A DNA stretch of 64,000 nt from an uncultured SAR86 cluster bacterium (GTDB lineage Bacteria > Pseudomonadota > Gammaproteobacteria > Magnimaribacterales > Magnimaribacteraceae): positions 1 to 64,000 of the forward strand of contig CACAIY010000005.1 in NCBI GenBank assembly GCA_902532675.1, given 5' to 3'. Positions 1 to 8,676 of the stretch are shown here, one piece after another. Under the pieces are notes generated by a model that worked only from the letters and a program-made list of their open reading frames with translations, searched no databases and was not told where the DNA came from. How positions within the stretch are numbered: the stretch's first letter is position 1; each line of letters opens with the position of its first letter. The translations under genes were made by a program, and so were the position numbers.

Positions 1-95
1 CTTACCCTTAAGCTTTCTTTTTCTATCCCTCTATTGATTGATCTTAATTCTAGGAGCGCCTTAGATTCCCTTAAGTCTTCTAAAGAAAATCTCAT
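1..95 (-). CDS. gshA: Glutamate-cysteine ligase, N-terminal fragment (gene runs off the left edge)
   Basis: Only the first 31 codons are inside the window, reading MRFSLEDLRESKALLELRSI and then NRGIEKESLRV. The stretch RGIEKESLRV matches the conserved N-terminal motif of proteobacterial GshA (GLERETLRV in E. coli), which belongs to the ATP and glutamate site of gamma-glutamylcysteine synthetase, the first enzyme of glutathione synthesis. The ATG at 95 lies 9 bases after the stop of the CmcJ-like gene, so it is probably the third gene of a pckA-CmcJ-gshA transcription unit. The identification rests on one motif and is good but not certain. Confidence 0.7.
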   Translation of the reverse strand, partial: MRFSLEDLRESKALLELRSINRGIEKESLRV

Positions 96-104
96 TTATA
101 CTTT

Positions 105-902
105 TTAGTTGTATAAGCAAACTGCTCTAACTTCAATGCTTTCCCTTGGCGATGCATTCTTTTTAGCAGAAGTATCGTCGAAAGCACTATGTAGAGTTGG
201 CAAGAAGGGGTTATCTAAAGAATCATATGTTTTAAACATCAAAACTTCATCTCGATTCATCTTAGGATAAAAGTACCATTTATGATTCTTATTATGCGCC
301 GATTGATAAATTTCAACTGTTAAACCTTGAGGCTCATCCCCAATATAATTGAACAAATCTGTAGGAATTAATTCTTTTTCTGAAACTGTTCTTTTATCAC
401 ATACTGCAAAAGGAGTGTCTGTTCCGTCTTTATCAAATCTTCTCCAAAGATTAAATACTTCTATTCTTTTTGGAGTTGTACCAATTTCTTTAATAAAAGG
501 ATCAAGAGTTTTATTAAAATTAGTTGTAAAGTCATTATGAACCAATCTATGTCCCCCTTTTCTTTTTCCTGAATCTGCTTCGGCTTCGTTCCTGGTAATA
601 TGAGAAAAGATATAGACGCTATCAGCTTCTACTTTCTCCTGAACATACTCACTCATCTCTTTGTAATAAACTTGAACAACTTCATCATCATCATAGAAAT
701 TTTTAACTGCTGATTTATGATTTATTAATTCAAAACCACCATCCTCAATATTAAAATTAGATTCTCTTGCATTATGAACTTCCTTCATAAAAGACTTATG
801 GTTCGGCATACTTGGATCGCCCTCAGTCAATCCAAAAGATGGCTTCTCTTCATCGGGTTTAAGAGGTTTTCTATAATTAAAATCAGCTTTTAAAATGCTC
901 AT
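105..902 (-). CDS. CmcJ/NvfI-family oxidoreductase
   Basis: A 265-residue soluble protein without a signal peptide. Family hallmarks in order are HRLVHNDFTTNF near residue 120 with candidate metal-binding His and Asp, NLWRRFD, PFAVCDKRTV, a KWYFYPKMNRDEVLMFKTYDS block near 210, and HSAFDD followed by PRESIEVRAV at the C terminus. These fit the family named after CmcJ (cephamycin 7-alpha-methoxylation) and NvfI, which includes iron/2-oxoglutarate-type oxygenases. The substrate cannot be read from the sequence. It lies 9 bases after pckA and 9 before gshA, so it is co-transcribed with central carbon and glutathione genes rather than with a biosynthetic cluster. Confidence 0.75.
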   Translation of the reverse strand: MSILKADFNYRKPLKPDEEKPSFGLTEGDPSMPNHKSFMKEVHNARESNFNIEDGGFELINHKSAVKNFYDDDEVVQVYYKEMSEYVQEKVEADSVYIFSHITRNEAEADSGKRKGGHRLVHNDFTTNFNKTLDPFIKEIGTTPKRIEVFNLWRRFDKDGTDTPFAVCDKRTVSEKELIPTDLFNYIGDEPQGLTVEIYQSAHNKNHKWYFYPKMNRDEVLMFKTYDSLDNPFLPTLHSAFDDTSAKKNASPRESIEVRAVCLYN

Positions 903-911
903 GTTTAAATT

Positions 912-2441
912 TTATTTAGGACCTGCACTAATTATTGATTCAGAAACATCAAATTTTTTAAAATTTTCTTTAAATTGGTTAACTAATTTCTCTTCAAAAG
1001 AGTTGTATAAAGAAGGATCTTCCCAGTTATTGATTGGGTTTAGTAGTTTAGAGTCAACGCCATCAACATTTAAAGGTACTTCTAGGTTCATTCCTTCTAT
1101 CTTTTCAGTTTCGGAACCAGCCAAGTCACCAGATTGAATGGCAGAAATGATTGATCTAGTAACTGGAATATCAAACCTTTTGCCTGTTCCATAAGGCCCA
1201 CCCGTCCAACCGGTATTAACCAAATAGACATTACTTCCAAACTCTTCAATTCTTTTCATTAACAGATCTGCGTATACTCCTGCCGCCCTAGGGAAGAAAG
1301 GAGCCCCATAACAGGTAGAGAAAGTTGTTTTGAAGGCTTCAGTTGAACCTACTTCAGTGGATCCAATGGCTGCAGTGTAACCACTTAAAAAATGGTAGGC
1401 TGCTGCCTCTTTGGAAAGAATAGAGACGGGAGGAATAACACCAGATAAATCGCAAGTAAGGAAGATAACCGCACTGGGTTCTCCTGCCGCATTCTCATCA
1501 GCTCTTTTTTCTATATGCTCCCTTGGGTAGACCACTCTAGTGTTCTCAGTTAAAGAAGAGTCACTATAGTCTGGCTCCTTTGTATCAGAGTCTATGACAA
1601 CATTTTCCATAACACTTCCTTTTCTTATGGCGTCCCAGATAACAGGTTCATTTTTTTGAGTAAGGTCTATGCATTTTGCGTAACAACCTCCTTCAAAGTT
1701 AAATACAGCTCCTGGCCCCCATCCATGCTCATCGTCTCCTATTAAATTTCTATCAGGATCAGCTGATAAAGTAGTTTTACCTGTTCCTGAAAGTCCAAAG
1801 AACAAACACACTTCTCCGTCAGAGTTGACATTAGAGGCGCAATGCATAGGCAAAACATTTTTCTCAGGAAGTAAGAAGTTTTGTACGGCAAACATTGATT
1901 TTTTCATTTCCCCCGCATAAGGCATTCCTGCCAGGAGAACCTTTCTAGAAGTAAAATTAAGAATAACAACACCGTCACTATTAGTATTATCTTCTTCAGG
2001 GTCACAAACGAATTCAGGTGCACTGAGTATTTGCCATGTCTCTTTATTACTAGGATTAAATTCAGCTGGTCTTATGAACATTTGCTTACCAAAAAGGTTA
2101 TGCCAAGCCCACTGTGTCCTAATACTAACAGGAACGTAGTGTTCAGAGTGTTCACCGACATGCAAAGAAGAGACAAAGCTATCTTTTGAATCTAAATAGG
2201 CCTCAACTTTATTCCAAAGTTTATCAAATGCCTCTGATTCAAATGGTCGATTAACCTCACCCCAATCAACTGCATCCTTTGTTGAGGCATCACTAACTAT
2301 AAATCTGTCTAGCGGACTTCTTCCAGTTCTTTTACCAGTTTTAACAAGAAGAGCACCATTGGCAGCTATTTCTCCTTCACCTCTCTGAAGAGACTCTGAG
2401 ATAAGATCATCAACTGATAAATTTTCAAATATTTTTGACAT
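912..2441 (-). CDS. pckA: Phosphoenolpyruvate carboxykinase (ATP)
   Basis: 509 residues (E. coli 540). Converts oxaloacetate and ATP to phosphoenolpyruvate, ADP and CO2, the entry step of gluconeogenesis, in the cytosol. The P-loop [11 protein letters not shown] begins near residue 216 and the metal-binding GDDEHGW near 235, both diagnostic of the ATP-dependent enzyme. Substrate-binding Arg lies in [11 protein letters not shown]-like sequence near 40 and the lid region [15 protein letters not shown] is intact. First gene of a likely three-gene unit with the CmcJ-like gene and gshA. A TATAAT hexamer 38 bases upstream could give it its own promoter. Confidence 0.97.
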   Translation of the reverse strand: MSKIFENLSVDDLISESLQRGEGEIAANGALLVKTGKRTGRSPLDRFIVSDASTKDAVDWGEVNRPFESEAFDKLWNKVEAYLDSKDSFVSSLHVGEHSEHYVPVSIRTQWAWHNLFGKQMFIRPAEFNPSNKETWQILSAPEFVCDPEEDNTNSDGVVILNFTSRKVLLAGMPYAGEMKKSMFAVQNFLLPEKNVLPMHCASNVNSDGEVCLFFGLSGTGKTTLSADPDRNLIGDDEHGWGPGAVFNFEGGCYAKCIDLTQKNEPVIWDAIRKGSVMENVVIDSDTKEPDYSDSSLTENTRVVYPREHIEKRADENAAGEPSAVIFLTCDLSGVIPPVSILSKEAAAYHFLSGYTAAIGSTEVGSTEAFKTTFSTCYGAPFFPRAAGVYADLLMKRIEEFGSNVYLVNTGWTGGPYGTGKRFDIPVTRSIISAIQSGDLAGSETEKIEGMNLEVPLNVDGVDSKLLNPINNWEDPSLYNSFEEKLVNQFKENFKKFDVSESIISAGPK

Positions 2442-2478
2442 CTATTTACGGTTTAAAGTGGTTTGTAAATTTTTCAGT

Positions 2479-2484
2479 ATTATA
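2479..2484 (-). promoter_or_regulatory. Candidate -10 box for pckA
   Basis: TATAAT on the minus strand in the gap between dsbB (whose stop lies at 2490) and pckA (ATG at 2441), giving a predicted leader of about 30 bases. I see no good -35 hexamer at 16-18 bases; that region lies inside the 3' end of dsbB. Confidence 0.35.
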
Positions 2485-2489
2485 TAGAT

Positions 2490-3014
2490 TTAATTCCCTT
2501 TATGAGAATGAATTTCATTTGCAGAAATAAAGGTTTTAGTAAGGTATATAAAGATAATTAGAAATCCAACTAGCAACCATCCAGGTATGCTTATTCCCAT
2601 AAAGCTCCATAAAACCTCTGCACAATTTCCATCACCGGTTATGGCCATAATCAATACTTCTAAGAAGGGTAACGTATCTAATAGATAATCTACGTCTGGG
2701 GCACAACTAGGAACTAATTCGGCAGGTAGACTTTGTAGATAAAGTTGTCTTAAAGAAAGACCAATGCCAGAAAAAAGAGCTACGTACGAGGCTACCAAAA
2801 ATCCTTTGTAAACTTTTATGCTCTTAGGATTAATTAAATAACCTATAGCTGCAATTAAACCTAAAACTAAAACGGCTCCTCTTTGCATGTAGCAAAGCAT
2901 ACAAGGTTTAAGCATTAGAAAGTGCTCCATAAAAAGGGCGACGGCCATCATGCCTATGCAAATAAAAAATAAAATTCCAAAGGTTCTTTTAGTGCTGCTA
3001 AATAAAAAATTCAT
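2490..3014 (-). CDS. dsbB: Disulfide bond formation protein B
   Basis: 174 residues (E. coli 176). Inner-membrane quinone reductase that reoxidises DsbA. Four membrane segments are visible. The redox pairs are in the expected places: CMLC at residues 38-41 in the first periplasmic loop, and C104 (VPSCAPD) with C131 (DGNCAE) in the second. I chose ATG at 3014 (MNFLFSS) rather than the GTG-type start six codons earlier because it forms an ATGA overlap with the polA stop. Its partner could be the DsbA-like lipoprotein at 8006. Confidence 0.95.
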   Translation of the reverse strand: MNFLFSSTKRTFGILFFICIGMMAVALFMEHFLMLKPCMLCYMQRGAVLVLGLIAAIGYLINPKSIKVYKGFLVASYVALFSGIGLSLRQLYLQSLPAELVPSCAPDVDYLLDTLPFLEVLIMAITGDGNCAEVLWSFMGISIPGWLLVGFLIIFIYLTKTFISANEIHSHKGN

Positions 3015-5698
3015 CAATGAGCTTGGTCCCAATTATTGCCAATACCTATATCAACCACCAATGGTACATCTAGATTTGCTGCCTCTTGCATGGAGTTGGT
3101 TAGTAGTTCCACAACTTTATCAGCTTCCTTTGTTGGGGCATCAACAATTAATTCATCATGAACTTGAAGCGTAAGTTGTGCCTTTAATTTAGATTCTTTT
3201 AAAGATCGGTGAGCATTAATCATGGCTATTTTCATTATATCGGCAGCTGACCCTTGGACGGGTGCATTGATGGCTACCCTTTCAGAGGCTTGCCTTCTAA
3301 TAGCATTGCTTGCATTAATATCTCTTAAGTACAATCTCCTTCCAAAAAGAGTTTCAATGTATCCCGCGTCACGCGCCGCGTCTTTAGTTGTTTCCATATA
3401 GTCCTTTACTCCTGGGTATTTTTCGAAGTACATACCCATGTATTCAGCTGCTAAATTTCTATTAATGCCTAGCTGCTTTCCTAGACCAAAAGCAGAAATG
3501 CCATATATAAGACCAAAATTTATAGCTTTTGCATTCCTTCTTAAATCTGCGGTTACCTCGTCGAGGTTGACATCAAAAACTTCACTTGCTGTTTTAGAGT
3601 GAATATCCTCTCCTTGGTTAAAAGCTTCTAAAAGTCCCTTATCTTTAGATAAATGGGCCATGACTCTTAATTCGATTTGAGAATAATCAGCAGAAATAAT
3701 CTTGTTACCTTTTGTTGCTTCAAAAGCCTGTCTTATTCTTCTGCCGTCTTCTGTTCTAATTGGTATGTTTTGAAGATTAGGGTCTGAAGAAGACAATCTC
3801 CCTGTCGTAGTGACGGCTTGGTGGAAAGAGGTATGTACTTTGCCAGTATTCGAAGAGACCTGGCCAGGTAATTTATCTGTGTAGGTAGATTTAAGCTTGC
3901 TCAAAGTCCTGTGTTCAAGTAAAACCTTGGGAAGCTCATATTCTTCTGATAGTTCTTGTAAAACCTTCTCGTCAGTAGAGGGCTGACCGCCGGGTGTTTT
4001 TTTGATCACCCTATAATTTAGCTTATCAAAAAATATTTCTCTAAGCTGTTTTGTAGAGCCAAGATTAAACTCTTCTCCTGCTATTTCGTAAGCTAACTTT
4101 TCTAGTTTCTTTATTCTAGATTCAAGGTCTTTAGACTGAGAAGCTAAGATCTTAGAATTCAATAGAGTCCCATTTTGTTCCATATCAGAGAGAACCTCGA
4201 TTAGAGGTATTTCTATATCCTCCATTAATTTCTTTAAGGATTTTATCGAATTTAATTTAGGTTCCAGAACCTCATAAAGTCTTAAGGTTATGTCGGCATC
4301 TTCGGCTGCGTAGTTAGTTGCCAAATCTAGTGGAACCTTATCAAAAGTTACCTGTTTTACTCCTTTTCCAGCTACCTCTTCAAAGGTTGAAGTTTTGTGA
4401 TTTAAGTAATATGAGGACAAAGCGTCAAGATTATGCCTGGTTGCTGATGCATCCAGTACATAGCTCATCATCATGGTATCGTTCTTAATTGAATTTATCT
4501 TTATTCCGTAACGAGCAAGAATATTTCTATCAAATTTTATATTTTGACCAATTATTTTATTTTGCGCTTTTTCAAGAAATGGTTTTAGTTTCTCTAGAAC
4601 AATTTTTTCTTTAAGTTGAGAAACTTCCTGCTTTTCATGGCCAAAAGGAATATAAAATGCCTTCCCAGCTTCATAAGCCATGGATACTCCCACAAGATCA
4701 GCATCCATATAATCTAAACCAGTTGTTTCTGTATCTATGGCTATAACTTTAGACTTGCTGGCCGCTTTTATAATTTTATCTAAAGCTCCTTCCGAGTTGA
4801 TTAGTTCGTAATTGCTATTCAGCTGCTTAGGTTTAGGGGTTTGCTGTTTGGGTTCTTCTTGGAGCCAAGATTTAAACTCTAACTCTTCATAAATCTTTGT
4901 TAACCCTTCTGTATCTTCTTTAACGACTTTAAGTTCTTCTATTCCAAAAGGTAGTTCAACATCTCTCTTTATCGTTACCAGGTCATGCGCTAATTTTAAT
5001 GTATCAATAGAGCTTCTCAGATTTTCTCCCACCTTGCCGCCTAAGCTCTCAGCATTTTTAATTACATTTTCTAAGTTTGTATGTTCATCTAACCACTTGA
5101 CTGCGGTCTTAGGGCCTACCTTATCAACACCAGGAACGTTATCAGATTTATCTCCAATTAGAGCTAAATAATCCGTTATGTGTTCGGGCGGCACACCAAA
5201 TTTCTCTTTTACTCCTGATTCATCAAGAAGCTCTCCAGTCATTGTGTTTACTACACTTACGTTCTTGCAGACCAGCTGAGTCATATCTTTATCTCCAGTG
5301 GAGATGACTGTATCCAATTTCTTTTTTCTTGCTTGTTCAGCTAAAGTCCCTATCACGTCGTCTGCCTCCACTCCTGAGATCATGATTAGTTTTATTCCCA
5401 TTAATTGAATGATTTTATGGATAGGTTCAATCTGTGAAACTAAATCCTCTGGCATAGGGGGGCGATTGGCTTTGTATTCCGTATACATGTCATGCCTAAA
5501 GGTCTTACCTTTGGCGTCAAAAACTACTGCCAGATCACTTTCAGGATGATCAATACGTATTTTCTTTATCATACTGATAACACCCTTAATAGCTCCTGTG
5601 GGTTGTTTCTTACTATTTTCAAGTGGCGGCAATGCGTGGTAGGCCCTGTAAAGATAAGACGAACCGTCTACTAAAATAATAGGATCTTCAGTGCTCAT
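3014..5698 (-). CDS. polA: DNA polymerase I
   Basis: 894 residues with all three domains: 5'-3' exonuclease (about 1-270, with IILVDGSSYLYRAYHALPPL at the start and the GDKSDNVPGV segment), 3'-5' exonuclease with an intact DTETTGLD motif near 320, and the family A polymerase (about 480-894) with DYSQIELRVMAHLS, the RRNAKAINFGLIYG O-helix and QVHDELIVD. The intact proofreading Asp/Glu pair suggests an active 3'-5' exonuclease. It is sandwiched between the FkbM gene (stop/start overlap TAATG) and dsbB (ATGA), so the three are translationally coupled. Confidence 0.98.
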   Translation of the reverse strand: MSTEDPIILVDGSSYLYRAYHALPPLENSKKQPTGAIKGVISMIKKIRIDHPESDLAVVFDAKGKTFRHDMYTEYKANRPPMPEDLVSQIEPIHKIIQLMGIKLIMISGVEADDVIGTLAEQARKKKLDTVISTGDKDMTQLVCKNVSVVNTMTGELLDESGVKEKFGVPPEHITDYLALIGDKSDNVPGVDKVGPKTAVKWLDEHTNLENVIKNAESLGGKVGENLRSSIDTLKLAHDLVTIKRDVELPFGIEELKVVKEDTEGLTKIYEELEFKSWLQEEPKQQTPKPKQLNSNYELINSEGALDKIIKAASKSKVIAIDTETTGLDYMDADLVGVSMAYEAGKAFYIPFGHEKQEVSQLKEKIVLEKLKPFLEKAQNKIIGQNIKFDRNILARYGIKINSIKNDTMMMSYVLDASATRHNLDALSSYYLNHKTSTFEEVAGKGVKQVTFDKVPLDLATNYAAEDADITLRLYEVLEPKLNSIKSLKKLMEDIEIPLIEVLSDMEQNGTLLNSKILASQSKDLESRIKKLEKLAYEIAGEEFNLGSTKQLREIFFDKLNYRVIKKTPGGQPSTDEKVLQELSEEYELPKVLLEHRTLSKLKSTYTDKLPGQVSSNTGKVHTSFHQAVTTTGRLSSSDPNLQNIPIRTEDGRRIRQAFEATKGNKIISADYSQIELRVMAHLSKDKGLLEAFNQGEDIHSKTASEVFDVNLDEVTADLRRNAKAINFGLIYGISAFGLGKQLGINRNLAAEYMGMYFEKYPGVKDYMETTKDAARDAGYIETLFGRRLYLRDINASNAIRRQASERVAINAPVQGSAADIMKIAMINAHRSLKESKLKAQLTLQVHDELIVDAPTKEADKVVELLTNSMQEAANLDVPLVVDIGIGNNWDQAH

Positions 5699-6465
5699 TA
5701 ACTTGATTCCCTTCTATACAGCCTATTCCTTCCTGAGCCTTTATCTCTCCAGTCCTTGTCTTCAGTTAGACCAGATTCAGCAATTGTATTTTCAATTGAT
5801 CCTAGGTTCTCACTTAAATTCTTACCCTCTACTTCAATGAGCAAACTATCAATCTTCTTAAGAACTTTAGTTGCCCCAGTTAATATTTCTAATTCTTTCC
5901 CATCCACGTCCAGCTTTACATGGTTTGGCGAAGTTATACCTTCAATCTGGTCTAAATCATCTAAAGAAATTGCTATAACAGACTGTTTGCCATTTACATC
6001 AAATTCTCCAAATTGGTTTGTTGAAGAACCAATACTGTTATGAGAAGCACCAGAACTTGGATCCTTCATGTGAAGTTGCAGTAGGTTCGTTTCTTGTGAA
6101 CCCGCAAAACATAGAGCGTAAATATGCTCTTCAAGTTTATTTAATCTAATGTTGGCATTAAGGGTCGAGTAAGATTCAGCTGAAGGCTCAATTGCAAGAA
6201 CTTTATTTTTACCACCTAATGCAGCGTATAAGCTAAAAACACCAACGTTTGCTCCAATGTCCCACAGAACTTCATTTGCTCTTAAGTATTTTTTTATCCA
6301 TTCAAAAGTTTCTGGCTCGCTTCTTGCTGATTCTGGGTCTTGTGGAACCGACCCGGGTGAATCAATTCTGAACAATAACTGCCCTTTATCTGTCTTTATA
6401 GAGTGATTTGTTTTATAGAAATTAGAGAGTCTTGAGTGGGTCTTAAGACGGGTCCTTTCATTCAT
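5698..6465 (-). CDS. FkbM-family SAM-dependent methyltransferase
   Basis: 255 residues from the ATG at 6465. A Rossmann methyltransferase fold is shown by the SAM motif VLWDIGANVGVFSLYAA near residue 75 and the acidic AIEPSAESYSTLNANI following it; a second conserved block NHVKLDVDGKELEIL near 180 is typical of FkbM enzymes, which O-methylate sugars or lipids. The acceptor is unknown. The annotated ATG has no Shine-Dalgarno, whereas the frame stays open upstream and a GAGGG stands 6 bases before an in-frame ATC codon at 6522-6520, so the protein may be 19 residues longer (see findings). Co-transcribed with polA. Confidence 0.85.
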   Translation of the reverse strand: MNERTRLKTHSRLSNFYKTNHSIKTDKGQLLFRIDSPGSVPQDPESARSEPETFEWIKKYLRANEVLWDIGANVGVFSLYAALGGKNKVLAIEPSAESYSTLNANIRLNKLEEHIYALCFAGSQETNLLQLHMKDPSSGASHNSIGSSTNQFGEFDVNGKQSVIAISLDDLDQIEGITSPNHVKLDVDGKELEILTGATKVLKKIDSLLIEVEGKNLSENLGSIENTIAESGLTEDKDWRDKGSGRNRLYRRESS

Positions 6466-6651
6466 GGCGAAAGTAAAAAGACTACCTAATTTATAAATTA
6501 ATTTTGATGCTTTCTTGCTGATTTTTTTCCCTCAAGTTTAATTCTAACCTAACAAAACTTTTTTAAATAAAGATTAATAAATCTGAACTTTTTGTAAAGG
6601 TAAATGTCTTAAATATGTAGGGTAAATAATTATTAAACTCTAGTCCGCAAG

Positions 6652-6685
6652 AAAGCTTCGAGTAACCCCAAATGCTCGAAGCTTT
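6652..6685 (-). terminator. Hairpin at the end of engB, probable intrinsic terminator
   Basis: A perfect 11-base-pair inverted repeat, AAAGCTTCGAG and CTCGAAGCTTT, around a 12-base loop. It overlaps the engB stop codon by one base and on the minus strand is followed by TTTCTTG, a modest U tract. It separates engB from the FkbM-polA-dsbB unit. The plus-strand copy ends in TTTT but no plus-strand gene reads into it. Confidence 0.6.
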
Positions 6686-7293
6686 TACTTACTAAACAAG
6701 TCAATCACAGTCTCTACCAATTCATTTACACCATCCTTTTTAGTGGCAGAAGTAGAAATAACAAAGCTTTCAGTAGAAAGTTTTTTTAGTTCCTTTGATG
6801 CTCGAAGCTGCTCTTGGGAAACTTTGTTTTTAGATAATTTGTCTGATTTATTTAAGAGGATTACCAATGGAAGGTTCTTGGCTTCACACCACTTAATTAG
6901 TGTTAGGTCATCATCCTTGAAGGGGTGCCTTATATCCATAATTATCACCAAAGCTTTTAAACTTTTTCTTTTGTTTAAATAGTTATCGATGCTGATGCCC
7001 CAGTCCGCCCTCATAGTCTTTGATACTTTTGCGTACCCGTAACCTGGCAAATCAATGATTTTATGGTCTTTATCTTTATCAACCTTAAAAACATTAATAG
7101 ACTGGGTTCTACCAGGCGTTTTACTTGTTTTGGCCAGCTTCTTGTTGTTGGTTATTGCGTTCAATACACTAGACTTCCCACAATTAGACCTTCCACAGAA
7201 GGCAATCTCAGACCCAGAATCATCAGGCAAGCTTTCATAAGAAGGAAAACTTCCTATAAAGACAGGATTTTGTAAGAAATTATGGCTAATCAT
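6685..7293 (-). CDS. engB: Ribosome biogenesis GTPase EngB/YsxC (YihA)
   Basis: 202 residues from MISHNFLQNPVF (E. coli YihA 210). Essential GTPase of 50S subunit assembly. G motifs are all present: G1 GRSNCGKSS, G2 TPGRTQS, G3 DLPGYG, G4 NKSD and G5 STSATKKDG. The frame is open for 24 more codons upstream, but the residues there do not resemble the family and the chosen ATG aligns with the E. coli N terminus. No clear ribosome site precedes either start. It diverges from the cytochrome c4 gene, an arrangement common in gammaproteobacteria. Confidence 0.95.
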   Translation of the reverse strand: MISHNFLQNPVFIGSFPSYESLPDDSGSEIAFCGRSNCGKSSVLNAITNNKKLAKTSKTPGRTQSINVFKVDKDKDHKIIDLPGYGYAKVSKTMRADWGISIDNYLNKRKSLKALVIIMDIRHPFKDDDLTLIKWCEAKNLPLVILLNKSDKLSKNKVSQEQLRASKELKKLSTESFVISTSATKKDGVNELVETVIDLFSK

Positions 7294-7334
7294 TTGAGAA
7301 TTATAAATTAAAGGAACGGCCTTAAAGGTTAGTA

Positions 7335-7340
7335 TATAAT
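7335..7340 (+). promoter_or_regulatory. Candidate -10 box for the cytochrome c4-dsbA unit, GC-rich discriminator
   Basis: TATAAT followed directly by GACGCCGCGCC, an unusually GC-rich run in this AT-rich spacer, 36 bases before the cytochrome c4 ATG. No convincing -35 hexamer is seen. The same -10 plus GC-rich layout recurs at metK, rpmB, rpmE and ilvA. Confidence 0.4.
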
Positions 7341-7375
7341 GACGCCGCGCCAGATCATACAACATGAATTTATAA

Positions 7376-7999
7376 ATGAGATTTAAATTATCAATTATTT
7401 TTATATCTTCAATTTTGCTTATAGGAGCAGGAGATACTCCTTCTGTGAAAGAGAAGGGAGACGCTGAAGCAGGAAAACAACTTGTTTCTGCGTGCTCTGC
7501 TTGTCACGGGGCAGATGGTAATAGCTTGGCGGGCATATGGCCTTCATTAGCCGGACAAAACTATAAGTATCTTTTAAAACAATTGAGGCTTGTTAAGTCA
7601 GGGGATAGGGAAATAATTGAAATGATTGGTCAACTGGATAATCTAAGTGACCAAGATTTAAAAGACATCTCATCCTTTTATTCTGTTCAAAATAATACAA
7701 TAGGTCAGGTAGAAAAAGATAAACTTGATTTGGGAAGAAAGTTATATTATTCAGGCAATTTAGATAAAGGAGTGCCCGCCTGTACTGCTTGTCATTCTCC
7801 AAGAGGTCTTGGTAATGCTCCTGCTGCTTATCCTTTATTAAGCGGCCAACAGCCTGATTATGTCTCCAAGGCTTTAAAAGACTATAGGTCAGGCGAAAGA
7901 TCGAATGAGGACCCTTCTAAAATTATGATAGCTATTGCTTATAAACTTGATGACAATGAGATAGAGGCTCTATCAAGTTTTGTTCATGGACTACATTAA
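7376..7999 (+). CDS. Di-haem cytochrome c4
   Basis: 207 residues with an N-terminal hydrophobic segment consistent with a Sec signal peptide (residues 1-17). Two CXXCH haem-binding motifs, CSACH (40-44) and CTACH (136-140), sit about 95 residues apart in two homologous halves, the cytochrome c4 plan; downstream Met-containing segments are expected to supply axial ligands. Periplasmic electron carrier, usually feeding terminal oxidases. The engB/cytochrome c4/dsbA neighbourhood is standard in gammaproteobacteria. The DsbA gene follows after 6 bases. Confidence 0.9.
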   Translation: MRFKLSIIFISSILLIGAGDTPSVKEKGDAEAGKQLVSACSACHGADGNSLAGIWPSLAGQNYKYLLKQLRLVKSGDREIIEMIGQLDNLSDQDLKDISSFYSVQNNTIGQVEKDKLDLGRKLYYSGNLDKGVPACTACHSPRGLGNAPAAYPLLSGQQPDYVSKALKDYRSGERSNEDPSKIMIAIAYKLDDNEIEALSSFVHGLH

Positions 8000-8005
8000 A
8001 TTCAT

Positions 8006-8674
8006 ATGCTTTCAAGAACACTAGTAACAACTTTTATAACTCTTATTCTTATCTCGTGTTCAAGTGAAGATAGTTCACCGACTCAGGCTGTAAAATCAAA
8101 TGATAAATATAAGGCTGGAGTTCATTACGAGATTATTGATAACCCAACCTCTGTAAGAGACTCTTCTAAGGTAGAGGTTATAGAAGTCTTCTGGTTTGGC
8201 TGTAATCATTGTTATGCTTTAGAGCCTTATTTAGCAAGGTGGAAGAAAGATATGCCCCAAGGAGTAAATTTCTCAAAATCACCTGCAACTTGGAATGAAG
8301 TCTTGAAAACGCATGCTAGGATATATTACACAGCCAAAGCTCTTGGTATAGAACAACAGTTTATTCCTGCAGCCTTTAATACGATACAAAATGAGGGAAG
8401 AAGGTTAACTGGAAACACCGAATTAGAATATTTCTTTAAAGGTTTCGGTGTAGAAAGAGAAAAATATAAATCTGTTTCAAAGTCTTTTGGCGTAACCAAT
8501 GCCGTTGATCAAGCTGATAAAAGAATGAAACAGTGGGGAATTACTGGAGTTCCAGTGATCATAGTAAATGGAAAATATAGAGTCGGTGCTTCTAGAGCTG
8601 TTGGAACAGACGGCCTTTTTGATGTTGTAAATTTTCTTATTGATAAAGAGAAGAAATATTCAACTGATAATTAG
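8006..8674 (+). CDS. dsbA: DsbA-like thiol:disulfide oxidoreductase, predicted lipoprotein
   Basis: 222 residues. A thioredoxin fold with the active site FGCNHCYALEPYL (C66-N-H-C69; E. coli DsbA has CPHC) and the cis-proline loop GVPVIIVNG near 180. The N terminus ends in LISC with Cys18, a lipobox, so the protein is predicted to be lipid-anchored rather than freely periplasmic. It would oxidise cysteines of exported proteins and be recharged by DsbB (2490-3014). The dipeptide NH between the cysteines will shift the redox potential relative to PH. Downstream genes start 2 bases later. Confidence 0.88.
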   Translation: MLSRTLVTTFITLILISCSSEDSSPTQAVKSNDKYKAGVHYEIIDNPTSVRDSSKVEVIEVFWFGCNHCYALEPYLARWKKDMPQGVNFSKSPATWNEVLKTHARIYYTAKALGIEQQFIPAAFNTIQNEGRRLTGNTELEYFFKGFGVEREKYKSVSKSFGVTNAVDQADKRMKQWGITGVPVIIVNGKYRVGASRAVGTDGLFDVVNFLIDKEKKYSTDN

Positions 8675-8676
8675 TT

